The notes: generated by a model not told the origin, from the sequence alone. A stretch of DNA of 11,257 nucleotides from Planctomycetaceae bacterium (GCA_031283825.1 JAITAZ010000224.1:1-11257), one strand, 5' to 3'; positions 1-7,329 are shown, counted from the first letter of the stretch. Translations and numbers: made by a program.

Positions 1-267
<267 letters not shown>

Positions 268-271
268 TACC

Positions 272-337
272 ATGAAATTTAACCTAAATGAAAATATACC
301 GCTCGCCGCCCCAATAAAGAATTGTTACCGATTTTGA
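272..337 (+). pseudogene. Truncated DUF5615 (PIN-like) toxin remnant
   Basis: An ATG 4 bp after the DUF433 stop opens a 21-codon frame beginning MKFNLNENIPLAA and ending at TGA 335-337. This start resembles the N-terminus of DUF5615 PIN-like toxins (family pattern MKFLLDENLP), and the position directly after DUF433 is where that toxin is normally encoded. The family's conserved acidic residue of the DEN motif is N here. The similarity stops after about 13 residues; the stop codon lies inside the first TTTTGACCTAATA repeat. I find no later DUF5615 motif in the 180 bp that follow. It is best read as a deleted toxin gene, but the evidence is one short motif plus gene order. Confidence 0.55.
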
Positions 338-478
338 CCTAATAGAACGCTAATTTTGACCTAATACAAAAACAGATTTAATTCTATAAAATTTTTTACA
401 ATAAAATGTTACTCTAAAATATCTATTAGGTTTTTTTAGATTTTTGACCTAATAAAAGTTCTAATATTTGACCTAATA
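332..478. repeat. Four dispersed TTTGACCTAATA repeats plus one inverted copy
   Basis: Direct copies of (T)TTTGACCTAATA lie at 332-344, 354-366, 442-454 and 467-478. The GACCTAATA cores start at 336, 358, 446 and 470, so the spacings are 22, 88 (4 x 22) and 24 bp. An inverted partial copy, TATTAGGT, is at 424-431 and can pair with ACCTAATA at 447-454. The stretch occupies most of the AT-rich gap between the toxin stump and the 3' end of the minus-strand AlbA gene. Roles that fit are a regulator-binding array, the end of a decayed mobile element, or the seam of a deletion. No recognisable protein is encoded in it. Confidence 0.75.
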
Positions 479-520
479 GCTTTGCAAAAGAAACCGAGCG
501 TTTACACAATATTGATAAAA

Positions 521-2170
521 CTATTTTTTAATCTTTTTTGTGATTTTTGAATTTATATCATTTGCGAACCATCGCCCTGCGCGCGTTGTACCTTGTGATA
601 TGATATGTCCAGATTCTTTCATTTTTTTTAGTCTTGCCTTTACCTGATTTTCAGATAACGACGGCACGACTTGACACAAATCGCGGAAAGGCGAACCATC
701 TTTACCGCTTTGTTGAATATGTTTCAATAGCAACGTTTCCAATTCATTCTTGCCAAGTCCTTTTTTTCGCGTGTAAATTCCCCTTTGACCTTTAGAGACA
801 TAGTATCTTTCCGACAGAATAAATTGTCCTCGTCCAGTTCTTTCAACAACGCCTAATTCGATCAATCGTGGTATTCGTTTTCTTAAAGCCGCTGGAATTT
901 TTTTTTCTCTGCTTATGTAATCAATAATAAGAAAATCATCCGTGTTAAATGATTCCAGCGTTTCATCGGCGATCTTTTCAAGCATCAATAAAATTTTCGG
1001 GTCGCGAACTAATCCATCAAGCAAAACGACAACGCGATGATCGTTAGTTTGCGATAAGTCTGGAAGTTTTTTTGCATGTTTGACGCTCACCTCAAACATA
1101 AGATTCATTCCTTGTCCGGCTCTTTCAACTAAACCGCATTTTGCAAAAATTTCAGTAATACGACGGTTTCGCGGAGATTGAATTTTCAAAATATTCTCCC
1201 GCGTAACATCATGCGGAAGTCCGCCGGGGCTTTCTATCTCAAGCCGTTTCGGATATTGTCGAATAAAAATACTACTGCTGTATTGATAATTACGATGACT
1301 TATAGCGTTCAATATTCCTTCGCGAATAATACGTTCATCGAAAGTTGGTATATCGAAAATAAACAATCCCGATTGAAAATGTTGCCAATCGTTTCGATTA
1401 TTGATTAGTTCCCACAACTGATCGTAATACGCAAAAAATCCTTCGCGAAATTCTCTGCGGAACGTTGCCGGACCAGCCGCTTCCGAAGAACGATATTCGT
1501 AAATTACTTCGCACTGACTCAATAATCGTCCTAGCGCTTCGCGCGTTCCGAATAATACCAAAGCCGCATTGGTAATAGAGCCGTTGCCGGTTATCGCTTC
1601 GCAGTCAATCAATAGTTGTTTAGGTTCAATAGAACGAATCGCAGAATTGCCGGACTTCCTAATCCATCGAGATCGAAACTCTTCAATTGCATTAATATTT
1701 AAGTCTTTCCACGCGGCATTGCTACATTTGTCTGCTGAAAAATCGCGTCCGATTTCATCAAAAATCGCGCGTAACTCTGATTCAGACATCTCAACAAGAC
1801 TTTCTCCGCGTCGCGTCCAATATCTTCCGTCAAGTTTGATCGGAATACCAATCGGACGCGGCGCAATAGAAAAAACAATTACTCGTTTTTCAAATTCCGA
1901 AAGAAGTTGAAAATCAACTTTAATTTGCAACTTGTCCATCAAACGAGTACAAGTTGATTCAGGATGCTCAAACGCTTGAGTTCCGATAACCTGACGCGGA
2001 CGCTTATCTGTAATTCCCAAGATAATTTTACCGCCGCCCATATTAGCAAAAGCACACGCATATTGAACTAATTTATCAAAACTAAATCCAGTTTCCGCCG
2101 CCTTAAATTCACAATGTTCGCCTTCAACTTCATTCAATAACTTTTGTAGAGTTTTGTTTGTTATCTCCAT
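521..2170 (-). CDS. Schlafen AlbA_2 / HATPase_c_4 regulator-like ATP-binding protein
   Basis: A 549-residue cytosolic protein. An N-terminal AlbA_2 (Schlafen-type nucleic-acid-binding) domain spans about residues 12-135, with CEFKAAE at 20-26, GGGKIILGITD at 45-55 and YWTRRGES at 117-124. A GHKL-type ATPase region (HATPase_c_4) spans about 278-370, with N-box EGILNAISHRNY at 284-295, G1-like ESPGGLP at 313-319 and G2-like ERAGQGM at 349-355. The C-terminus (about 390-535) looks like two winged-helix/HTH modules. Such proteins are annotated as transcriptional regulators or RecG-like ATP-binding proteins, and some occur near defence genes; the true activity is uncertain. AGGA (TCCT at 2179-2182 on plus) sits 8 nt before the ATG and supports the start. 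Repeat element A begins 27 bp upstream, where the promoter would be expected. No clear terminator follows the stop. Confidence 0.85.
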   Translation of the reverse strand: MEITNKTLQKLLNEVEGEHCEFKAAETGFSFDKLVQYACAFANMGGGKIILGITDKRPRQVIGTQAFEHPESTCTRLMDKLQIKVDFQLLSEFEKRVIVFSIAPRPIGIPIKLDGRYWTRRGESLVEMSESELRAIFDEIGRDFSADKCSNAAWKDLNINAIEEFRSRWIRKSGNSAIRSIEPKQLLIDCEAITGNGSITNAALVLFGTREALGRLLSQCEVIYEYRSSEAAGPATFRREFREGFFAYYDQLWELINNRNDWQHFQSGLFIFDIPTFDERIIREGILNAISHRNYQYSSSIFIRQYPKRLEIESPGGLPHDVTRENILKIQSPRNRRITEIFAKCGLVERAGQGMNLMFEVSVKHAKKLPDLSQTNDHRVVVLLDGLVRDPKILLMLEKIADETLESFNTDDFLIIDYISREKKIPAALRKRIPRLIELGVVERTGRGQFILSERYYVSKGQRGIYTRKKGLGKNELETLLLKHIQQSGKDGSPFRDLCQVVPSLSENQVKARLKKMKESGHIISQGTTRAGRWFANDINSKITKKIKK

Positions 2171-2197
2171 GATTCAATTCCTAAATATAATCTAATT

Positions 2198-2387
2198 GTT
2201 ACCGTTCACGGGTTTTTAAATTCGGATTTGAATTGATAAACCCAATGTAGAGACGCAATGCTTTGCGTCTCTATCGGTGATCTTTTGATCGAACAATGAG
2301 ACGCAAGGCATTGCGTCTCTACGTTTGTTAATTTGTAATCGTTCATGTTTTAATTTTTTCGATAAAATTTTTTCCGTGAACGGTTAC
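2198..2387. repeat. Palindromic repeat element A (GTWACCGTTCACGG ends)
   Basis: A 190-bp non-coding element. It is bounded by GTTACCGTTCACGG at 2198-2211 and its inverse CCGTGAACGGTTAC at 2374-2387 (one mismatch). The interior holds two hairpins built on GAGACGCAA/TTGCGTCTC, at 2248-2273 and 2298-2319. These also pair with each other (2247-2271 with 2298-2322, one mismatch) around a loop containing GATCTTTTGATC. Positions 2237-2322 match element B at 11041-11126 with a single difference. A degenerate extra end motif, GTAATCGTTCATG, lies at 2335-2347, so the right arm looks degraded or replaced. The element fills the gap between the start of the AlbA gene and the 3' end of the hydrolase gene. 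No target-site duplication is obvious. Confidence 0.85.
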
Positions 2388-2416
2388 GAAAACTGCGACT
2401 AAATTTTTACAATCTT

Positions 2417-4759
2417 TTATTTTATTCCCCAGAAGTTTATTTTTTCTTGTTGGATTTTTACTGGGGTGATTTTTTGTTTAAGATCGTTTTCATCTTGATA
2501 CAGTATTATCTCTTGATCCTTTTTTAAGCCGAGTTCAAAAACGCCGGAAGAAATTTCCTTTATGCTTATTGATTTGTCCGATAACTTAAATTCTCCAACG
2601 AAATTTGGTTTCACTTTGCACGGCTCACCGGCTAGACTCTTGATCCTTATCCAACTTGTCTTGCCATCTTTGCGGATAGCAGTTACAAGGAACGCACCTT
2701 CCGCCCTGAAATCTCGGAATACGACGTCTTTCCACTCTGCCGAAACTGCTGGGAAAATTCTTATCACCTCACCCCAACTCTGTAACAACATTTCCTGCAA
2801 AGATTGAACCGCAACAAGCCCACACTCGACAACCGGAGAACCTTCAATATACTGCGCATTCGGCATCACAAATCGCTTCGAATTATGATGACCCCGTAAA
2901 CATCGCAACGCATTCTCTCCATCGCCCAATGTCGAATAAATCGCCGCCGCCGCCGCAAATGACCAACCAAAAATCTCACGCGATTTTTCTACCGTCAACC
3001 AATGTCCCATAGACTTCTCAACAATCTCTTTGTTCTCCGGTTGCTCTGTCGATAAAATACGCAAAGGCCAAACCATCAAAATATGAGACCAATGACGATG
3101 AGAACGTGTAAACGATAAATTACGACCAACTCGAAATCCATTTTCATCTCGCGGATAATCCACAAGATCGCGCAAAATTTCTTCCCACTGCGTGCGACGC
3201 GAATCCTTAAATTTGTACCGATCATCCAGATAAATTAACGTCGTACATGCCCATCGCAACAACGATAAATTGTAATTATTATCCGCGTCATTTCCGTACT
3301 CCGGCGAATGCAATTTCGGAAGATGTAACTTTCCGTCGTCGCCTTTGGTCAATATTTTCGAATACAAATTTACGCTCTGACGAAGCAACGGATAAAACGC
3401 ATGAGTATTCTGATCCGTAATCAACGATTCGTCCATCGAATAACGATAATGCAACCAATACAAATGCAACGCCCAAGTAAAATCACCCGGATTAATATAA
3501 CTGTCCGGCGCAAGCGTTCCATCGCCGCGCAAGCCTTCGTTGTCCGTCGTGTGAGATACCGTCGCGCAATCGTCGAACTTCCATATATCTTTTGCATTCT
3601 TGACATAATTCTCCCGATTCAAATCAATAAGACGAATAAACGATCCGCCAATCTCTAAACGATTAGCCGTATAAACCGGAAGATACGCAATCTGAATATT
3701 CAAATTCCACCAAACTCGCGGCCAACTCGTGCTACGATACCAAGGACCAAGCTCGTCAAACGGCATTCGGTCGCTACGAGTTCCAGACGCGAATTTGTAA
3801 ATTTGAATCCAGTAAAAACTCTCCACTTGAGAATCCGGCACAGACACAAAACTCTGCGGATAATAATTATGCCACCAATCACGATGCGATTTAATCAATG
3901 CCGACGTAGAAATCTTTGCGACTCTTTTTACCGTGTCCAATGCCTCGCGTTTAGAATCCGCCGAGTCGGCAGGTTGATTCGGTCGCAGGAATTTATCAGA
4001 GATTGTAAACGTTAAACGCTTTTTTATCGACTTGACAATGTCGCCCGATGAATTGTCCGCCGATTTATTTTCCGACTTGTCCGACTTATCCGCCGTTTCG
4101 TCGCTAACAATCCACGCCGAAGTAAACGAACCGCTGGCGACTCGTTTTTGTTCGCAATAGTTGATTTCATTTTCGACTCCGATTTCAGGTTTAGGATTAG
4201 GCGGAATTTTTACTTTAGCGGTTTCGTCGCGAAAAACTGCGGCGTCTTTGGGCGACCATTGGAAAGTTGCGTTTTTCTCATCGCCGATTAGTTCGAGATT
4301 GACAAGCAGAATAATTTCCGACGTATGATTTATCGCGCGAAATTTTATTGTTCCTTTATCGGTGATAATTTCGCCTTGAACTTCTGCGTTCCAAAGGTCG
4401 GTACGTAATTTGCCGGATTGAATTTTTCCCGCCGTAATCAACAAGATTCCGCCGATTGGAAGACGCGCATTATCTCGGCGATGATCCGTAACGTCTGAGC
4501 GACCGATTTCAAATCGTAGTTGATTCGGAGCGTCTTGAAAAATTGTCGTGCCGAGTAATCCATTTCCGAGAAACGCGCCGTGATCGAAATGACTCGGCAT
4601 TCTCTCCCAGACAATATCTTGTTTCGACAAAAACGACTGCCAATCGATTTCGTCGGCAACAATTATCGTTGCGCTAAATATGAATGTCGAAAATGTCGTC
4701 AACATTCCCAAAAGTAAAACCGTTAAAAAACGGCGCAAATTTTTAATTTCAATTTTCAT
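2417..4759 (-). CDS. Secreted GH95-like glycoside hydrolase (alpha-L-fucosidase-like)
   Basis: A 780-residue protein with an N-terminal signal peptide (basic residues to 10, hydrophobic core about 11-34). GH95 features follow in order: the N-terminal GAFLGNGLLGTTIF (61-74), WWNLNIQIAYLP (350-361), HLPKLHSPEYGN (479-490), SHRHWSHILMVWP (553-565) and EMLLQSWGEVIRIFPA (656-671), then a C-terminal beta domain. GH95 enzymes are (alpha/alpha)6-barrel inverting alpha-1,2-L-fucosidases or alpha-L-galactosidases acting on host or plant glycans. By motif, N352 and N354 correspond to the catalytic Asn pair, E486 to the general acid, and E645 takes the place of the usual Asp. A hydrophilic DKSDKSENKS-type linker lies near 224-240. 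No Shine-Dalgarno is seen. The gene stands alone between repeat elements A and C. Family membership is likely; substrate is unknown. Confidence 0.78.
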   Translation of the reverse strand: MKIEIKNLRRFLTVLLLGMLTTFSTFIFSATIIVADEIDWQSFLSKQDIVWERMPSHFDHGAFLGNGLLGTTIFQDAPNQLRFEIGRSDVTDHRRDNARLPIGGILLITAGKIQSGKLRTDLWNAEVQGEIITDKGTIKFRAINHTSEIILLVNLELIGDEKNATFQWSPKDAAVFRDETAKVKIPPNPKPEIGVENEINYCEQKRVASGSFTSAWIVSDETADKSDKSENKSADNSSGDIVKSIKKRLTFTISDKFLRPNQPADSADSKREALDTVKRVAKISTSALIKSHRDWWHNYYPQSFVSVPDSQVESFYWIQIYKFASGTRSDRMPFDELGPWYRSTSWPRVWWNLNIQIAYLPVYTANRLEIGGSFIRLIDLNRENYVKNAKDIWKFDDCATVSHTTDNEGLRGDGTLAPDSYINPGDFTWALHLYWLHYRYSMDESLITDQNTHAFYPLLRQSVNLYSKILTKGDDGKLHLPKLHSPEYGNDADNNYNLSLLRWACTTLIYLDDRYKFKDSRRTQWEEILRDLVDYPRDENGFRVGRNLSFTRSHRHWSHILMVWPLRILSTEQPENKEIVEKSMGHWLTVEKSREIFGWSFAAAAAIYSTLGDGENALRCLRGHHNSKRFVMPNAQYIEGSPVVECGLVAVQSLQEMLLQSWGEVIRIFPAVSAEWKDVVFRDFRAEGAFLVTAIRKDGKTSWIRIKSLAGEPCKVKPNFVGEFKLSDKSISIKEISSGVFELGLKKDQEIILYQDENDLKQKITPVKIQQEKINFWGIK

Positions 4760-4784
4760 GTTTGTTTTTGTTTGTTGTTGTTAG

Positions 4785-4805
4785 CCGGATTGATTATCGA
4801 TCCGG
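4785..4805. promoter_or_regulatory. CCGGAT...ATCCGG inverted repeat in hydrolase leader
   Basis: Six-base arms CCGGAT (4785-4790) and ATCCGG (4800-4805) flank a 9-bp spacer. They lie 26 bp upstream of the hydrolase ATG and downstream of its candidate promoter. The site could be an operator or a leader hairpin; no regulator is identified. Confidence 0.35.
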
Positions 4806-4855
4806 AAAATTGGTTAATTGTTGAAAAGCAGCCCAATGAAGCTAGATTAAATTTC

Positions 4856-4884
4856 AGTATAATCGAAGATACAAAACAAGTAAA
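4856..4884 (-). promoter_or_regulatory. Candidate sigma70-type promoter for the hydrolase
   Basis: Read on the minus strand, TTTACT (4879-4884) and TATACT (4856-4861) are separated by exactly 17 bp. They match TTGACA at 4 of 6 and TATAAT at 5 of 6 positions. This would give a leader of roughly 90 nt containing the CCGGAT inverted repeat. In AT-rich DNA such matches are common, so this is only a candidate. Confidence 0.35.
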
Positions 4885-5022
4885 CTACAGAATTAAGTTT
4901 ACAAAATAAAAATACAAAATGAAAAGTTGTAGTAGATAATTTATCAGCGGAATTTTTGTAACGTTAAATATCGTGTTGGGTAATTTACAAAAAACTTAAA
5001 CAAATTTTCAGGAGAATAAAAG

Positions 5023-5037
5023 ATGAAAAAATTGTAA
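5023..5037 (+). pseudogene. Orphan start site (MKKL-stop) cut by element C
   Basis: AGGAG at 5010-5014 stands 8 nt before an ATG at 5023, one of the best Shine-Dalgarno arrangements in the window. The frame reads only M-K-K-L and then TAA at 5035-5037. The TAA is supplied by the first bases of element C (GTAACCG starting at 5034). MKKL is a usual opening for a secreted protein. The simplest reading is a gene start whose body was displaced or deleted by the repeat element. A chance start, or a start within the element's normal flank, cannot be excluded. Confidence 0.4.
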
Positions 5038-5155
5038 CCGTTCACGGTTTTTAAAAACCATATTATTTTTTTTGGTAACCGTTCACGTTCACAAGAAAAA
5101 AATCCTACGCCCTTTCAGGGCTTAGGAAATTTTTCTCTTGTGCGTGAACGGTTAC
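5034..5155. repeat. Palindromic repeat element C (same ends, different core)
   Basis: Two direct copies of the end motif, GTAACCGTTCACGG (5034-5047) and GTAACCGTTCACG (5075-5087), are followed by the inverse CGTGAACGGTTAC (5143-5155). Between the second and third copies lies a core unrelated to that of A and B. It is a long imperfect hairpin whose arms begin CACAAGA and end TCTTGTG, with an inner TCCTA/TAGGA and a tip GCCCTTTCAGGGC. The first end motif is itself a dyad, AACCGT-TC-ACGGTT. The element encodes nothing. Confidence 0.8.
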
Positions 5156-5164
5156 TATTTTTTT
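5075..5164 (+). terminator. Possible rho-independent terminator formed by element C
   Basis: The long stem formed by 5075-5155 is followed directly by TATTTTTTT at 5156-5164, giving the hairpin plus T-run pattern on the plus strand. On the minus strand the hairpin is followed by an A-run, so it would act in one direction only. It could shield flgF from upstream transcription. The stem is much longer than a normal terminator, so the role is uncertain. Confidence 0.35.
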
Positions 5165-5193
5165 AGTTAGCGCAATTCGGCTTTTAAAGGTCG

Positions 5194-5292
5194 CGTTGCC
5201 GAAGGCAACGATAAAATGGATTCGACAATAATTAAAATCATTTCAGGTTTACCGTCGGCTAACGCCGACGCAACCTTTCGGCGAAAGGTTGC
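5194..5292. repeat. Cluster of three GC-rich hairpins
   Basis: Three perfect inverted repeats stand out in AT-rich surroundings: CGTTGCC-GAA-GGCAACG (5194-5210), CGTCGGC-TAAC-GCCGACG (5253-5270), and GCAACCTTTC-GGC-GAAAGGTTGC (5270-5292), the last two sharing one base. Their base composition differs from the flanks and suggests REP-like repeated units. The run continues into GCCTACCT, which recurs at 10210-10217. Confidence 0.7.
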
Positions 5293-5405
5293 CTACCTGG
5301 CTGGAGCAGCAAGTGCGTAACATGAGCTAATTATCTATTTTCTTTTCTGCGAAATTATTTCTTTTTGCGATGGCGTTAAATCTTTGCTATTTTTCTTATT
5401 TTTTC

Positions 5406-5433
5406 TAATGCGAATAATCATTATAACCGATAA
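5406..5433 (+). promoter_or_regulatory. Weak sigma28 (FliA)-like promoter candidate before flgF
   Basis: ACCGATAA at 5426-5433 matches the FliA -10 consensus GCCGATAA at 7 of 8 positions. TAAT at 5406-5409 could be a poor -35 (consensus TAAA), but the spacing is 16 rather than 15 bp. The site lies about 140 bp before the flgF ATG. It is a candidate for driving the flagellar cluster, not a firm call. Confidence 0.25.
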
Positions 5434-5572
5434 AGATGTACCTCGATTCGTAAACGGAATCAAAACATACCAGAAATGAAAATTACTTCCTATCGATTTC
5501 TACATCCTCAATCCTACATTATTTATCCTAACTCGTTTCCATTAACTCGGAATCCTAACCGTTAAATTTATT

Positions 5573-6370
5573 ATGTCATACGGTTTATACATTTCATCCG
5601 AAGGCGCGTTGGCGCAAGATTATAGACTCGCTGCGATCTCAAATAATATCGCTAACGTTGAAACTCCGGGATTCAAACGCGAGTTGGCAATCCAAATGGC
5701 TCGACACTCCGAATCTATCGCAATCGGAGAAATCGAACCCGATACCGGCTTAATCACAGATATCGGAGGTGGAGTTCACACTATCGGAACTTTCACCGAA
5801 TTTTCTCAAGGTCCTATCAAACCCACCGAAACTAAATCCGATCTCGCAATTCAAGGAGACGGATGGCTTCGAGTCCGAGATATGTCAAACAACGAAATTT
5901 TTCTCACTCGCGCAGGCTCTTTCCAAGTTGACCGAAACGGAACTTTTGTCGCAGAATGGGGAAGAAGCAGATTCCAACTACTAGATATCGACGGCGAACC
6001 TGTCGCTCTCGCAGACCCAAACTCAAAAACTTGGAATATCACCGACGATAACGTCCTACAAGATGTCGGCGCCGGAAGATTACAACAAATCTCAATGGTT
6101 ATGCCGACAAATTTAAGACAATTAGTTAAAACCGGAGAAAACGTTTACAGAATCGACGCACCAGAAGAACAAATTCTATACTCCGAAATCGAACCAAACG
6201 AAAGACAAAGAATAAGAGAAGGACACCTCGAAATGTCAAACACAAACCCGTCAACCGAAATGATCGAAATGATTATCGCCTCACGCGCTATCGAAACAAA
6301 CGTAAAAATGATTCAAGCACAAGACGAAGCAACCGGAAACCTTATCTCCCGCGTTTTACGAGTCGCTTGA
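5573..6370 (+). CDS. flgF: Flagellar basal-body rod protein FlgF
   Basis: A 265-residue axial rod protein exported by the flagellar type III apparatus, so it has no signal peptide. The N-terminal flagellar rod signature is at about residues 20-36 (AAISNNIANVETPGFKR). A middle FlgE/F/G-type D1 domain includes LAIQGDGWL and FLTRAGSF. The conserved C-terminal helix region starts at GHLEMSNTNPSTEMIEMI and ends with NLISRVLRV. The rod signature and the closing helix form the coiled shell of the rod. The length is usual for FlgF (about 250 residues in enterics). FlgF rather than FlgG is inferred from the lack of the FlgG-specific insertion after the N-terminal helix and from its place before flgG. 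No Shine-Dalgarno precedes the ATG. It is the first gene of the flgF-flgG-flgA-flgH run. Confidence 0.9.
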   Translation: MSYGLYISSEGALAQDYRLAAISNNIANVETPGFKRELAIQMARHSESIAIGEIEPDTGLITDIGGGVHTIGTFTEFSQGPIKPTETKSDLAIQGDGWLRVRDMSNNEIFLTRAGSFQVDRNGTFVAEWGRSRFQLLDIDGEPVALADPNSKTWNITDDNVLQDVGAGRLQQISMVMPTNLRQLVKTGENVYRIDAPEEQILYSEIEPNERQRIREGHLEMSNTNPSTEMIEMIIASRAIETNVKMIQAQDEATGNLISRVLRVA

Positions 6371-6395
6371 ACAAAATAATTTTCGTTACAATAAT
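6367..6395 (+). promoter_or_regulatory. Possible promoter overlapping the end of flgF
   Basis: TTGAAC (6367-6372) and AATAAT (6390-6395) are 17 bp apart, and each is close to a sigma70 box. The first overlaps the flgF stop codon. The same 12-mer CGTTACAATAAT found here (6384-6395) recurs before flgA (7368-7379), but without a well-spaced -35 there. Confidence 0.25.
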
Positions 6396-6436
6396 TATCC
6401 GAATTATCGCAAACACACTTAACCCTCCCGATCAAT

Positions 6437-7243
6437 ATGCCATTTCAGACTATTTATTCCTCCGGCACAGGTATGCTCGGCATGGAAAAAAAACTCAATA
6501 CAATCGCTCACAATCTTTCCAATGTCGAAACAACCGCCTACAAAAAACAACGCGTCAACTTTGAAGATTTATACTACGATAACCTCCGCTACCCGGGTTC
6601 GCAAGACGTAAACGGCGAATTCGCGGCAACAGGTATTGCAATCGGAGTCGGTACTCGCGTTACAAGCATACAAACAAATTTCTCCGAAGGCTCGCTGTCC
6701 GAAACCGGTCGCGATCTCGACGTCGCTATCACCGGTGAAGGATTTCTACAAACAAGAGACCCACTCACCGGAGAAATCTTTTATACTCGCGCAGGAAATT
6801 TAAGCGTCAACGCAAACGGATTTCTCGTCGTCGGAAGCTCGCAAACAGGACGATTACTCGAACCAGAAATCGCTGTTCCCGCAGGTGTACAAAAAGTACA
6901 AATCTCCGACGACGGCGCAGTTTACGTCGTACAAGACGGAAACGTTGACGTCCTACAATTTATCAACCGATTACAACTAGCCACTTTCATCAACCCCGAA
7001 GGCTTACTACGCGCTGGCGAAAATATGTACCGCGTAACCGAAGCATCCGGCGCGCCTGTCATAAACGATCCGGGAAGAAACGGAGTCGGAACTATAAAAG
7101 CCGGATACCTCGAAATGTCAAATGTCGCTCCTGTAATAGAACTAATCGATATGATTACTTCACAAAGAGCATACGAATTAAACAGCAAATCAACTCAAAC
7201 CGGAGACCAAATGCTACAAACCGTCATCAGCATAAAAAGGTAG
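6437..7243 (+). CDS. flgG: Flagellar distal rod protein FlgG
   Basis: A 268-residue paralogue of FlgF that forms the distal rod, the straight shaft passing through the P and L rings. The N-terminal rod signature IAHNLSNVETTAYKKQRVNF is at 23-42. It is followed by LYYDNLRYPGSQ and a glycine-rich stretch to IGVGTR (about 45-74), which corresponds to the FlgG-specific sequence that straightens the rod. LDVAITGEGFLQ and FYTRAGNLSVNANGFLV mark the D1 domain. The C-terminus has GYLEMSNVAPVIELIDMI and QRAYELNSKSTQTGDQMLQ, the usual closing helix. E. coli FlgG has 260 residues. The gene starts 66 bp after flgF with no clear Shine-Dalgarno. A 9-bp repeat array follows its stop. Confidence 0.95.
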   Translation: MPFQTIYSSGTGMLGMEKKLNTIAHNLSNVETTAYKKQRVNFEDLYYDNLRYPGSQDVNGEFAATGIAIGVGTRVTSIQTNFSEGSLSETGRDLDVAITGEGFLQTRDPLTGEIFYTRAGNLSVNANGFLVVGSSQTGRLLEPEIAVPAGVQKVQISDDGAVYVVQDGNVDVLQFINRLQLATFINPEGLLRAGENMYRVTEASGAPVINDPGRNGVGTIKAGYLEMSNVAPVIELIDMITSQRAYELNSKSTQTGDQMLQTVISIKR

Positions 7244-7251
7244 GTTTTAGA

Positions 7252-7329
7252 GTTGTATTAGTTGTAGTAGTTGTAGTAGTTGTATTAGAGTTGTAGTAGA
7301 GTTGTAGTAGTTGTATTAGAGTTGTAGTA
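7252..7329. repeat. GTTGTAGTA / GTTGTATTA 9-bp array after flgG
   Basis: Eight 9-bp units, GTTGTAGTA or GTTGTATTA, begin at 7252, 7261, 7270, 7279, 7290, 7301, 7310 and 7321. GA dinucleotides separate some of them, giving steps of 9 or 11. The array lies 8 bp after the flgG stop and 62 bp before flgA. The same units recur just after flgA. Such arrays are prone to slipped-strand length change. Confidence 0.9.

Larger units (their letters stand above)
4760..5572. other. 813-bp non-coding intergenic region
   Basis: This gap between the divergent hydrolase and flgF genes contains no convincing full gene. From left to right it holds the hydrolase leader and promoter candidate; a lone GTTGTAGTA unit (4926-4934) of the type arrayed around flgA; an orphan Shine-Dalgarno plus ATG; repeat element C with a T-run; a cluster of GC-rich hairpins; and a weak sigma28-like promoter candidate before flgF. 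On the minus strand, 5335-5499 is open for 54 codons and lysine-rich toward its end, but it has no early ATG and no family match that I recognise. Confidence 0.7.

Noticed and set aside
521..2170. The AlbA-type protein plus the toxin stump as a new defence system
   Set aside because: The genes converge rather than form an operon, the toxin is truncated, and AlbA_2/HATPase proteins are widespread regulators; nothing links them functionally.
5371..5388. Possible sigma54 site, TGGC...TTTGC, before flgF
   Set aside because: The GG and GC elements are 12 bp apart instead of the required 10, so it does not fit the -24/-12 promoter.
5335..5499. A 54-codon open stretch on the minus strand with hydrophobic and then Lys-rich translation
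   Set aside because: There is no early ATG and a stop codon lies immediately upstream. The Lys/Ile-rich content is what AT-rich non-coding DNA gives, and I recognise no family. It could be a gene remnant but is not supported.
5556..5563. TAACCGTT just before flgF as another element end
   Set aside because: Only eight bases match the end motif and the CACGG part is absent; chance is sufficient.
5769..5984. Secondary open frames inside flgF, flgG, the hydrolase and the AlbA gene
   Set aside because: They lie inside genes with clear family motifs in another frame and show no protein family features of their own.
7252..7329. The GTTGTAGTA array as a CRISPR array
   Set aside because: The units are 9 bp and contiguous with no unique spacers, and no cas genes are present.
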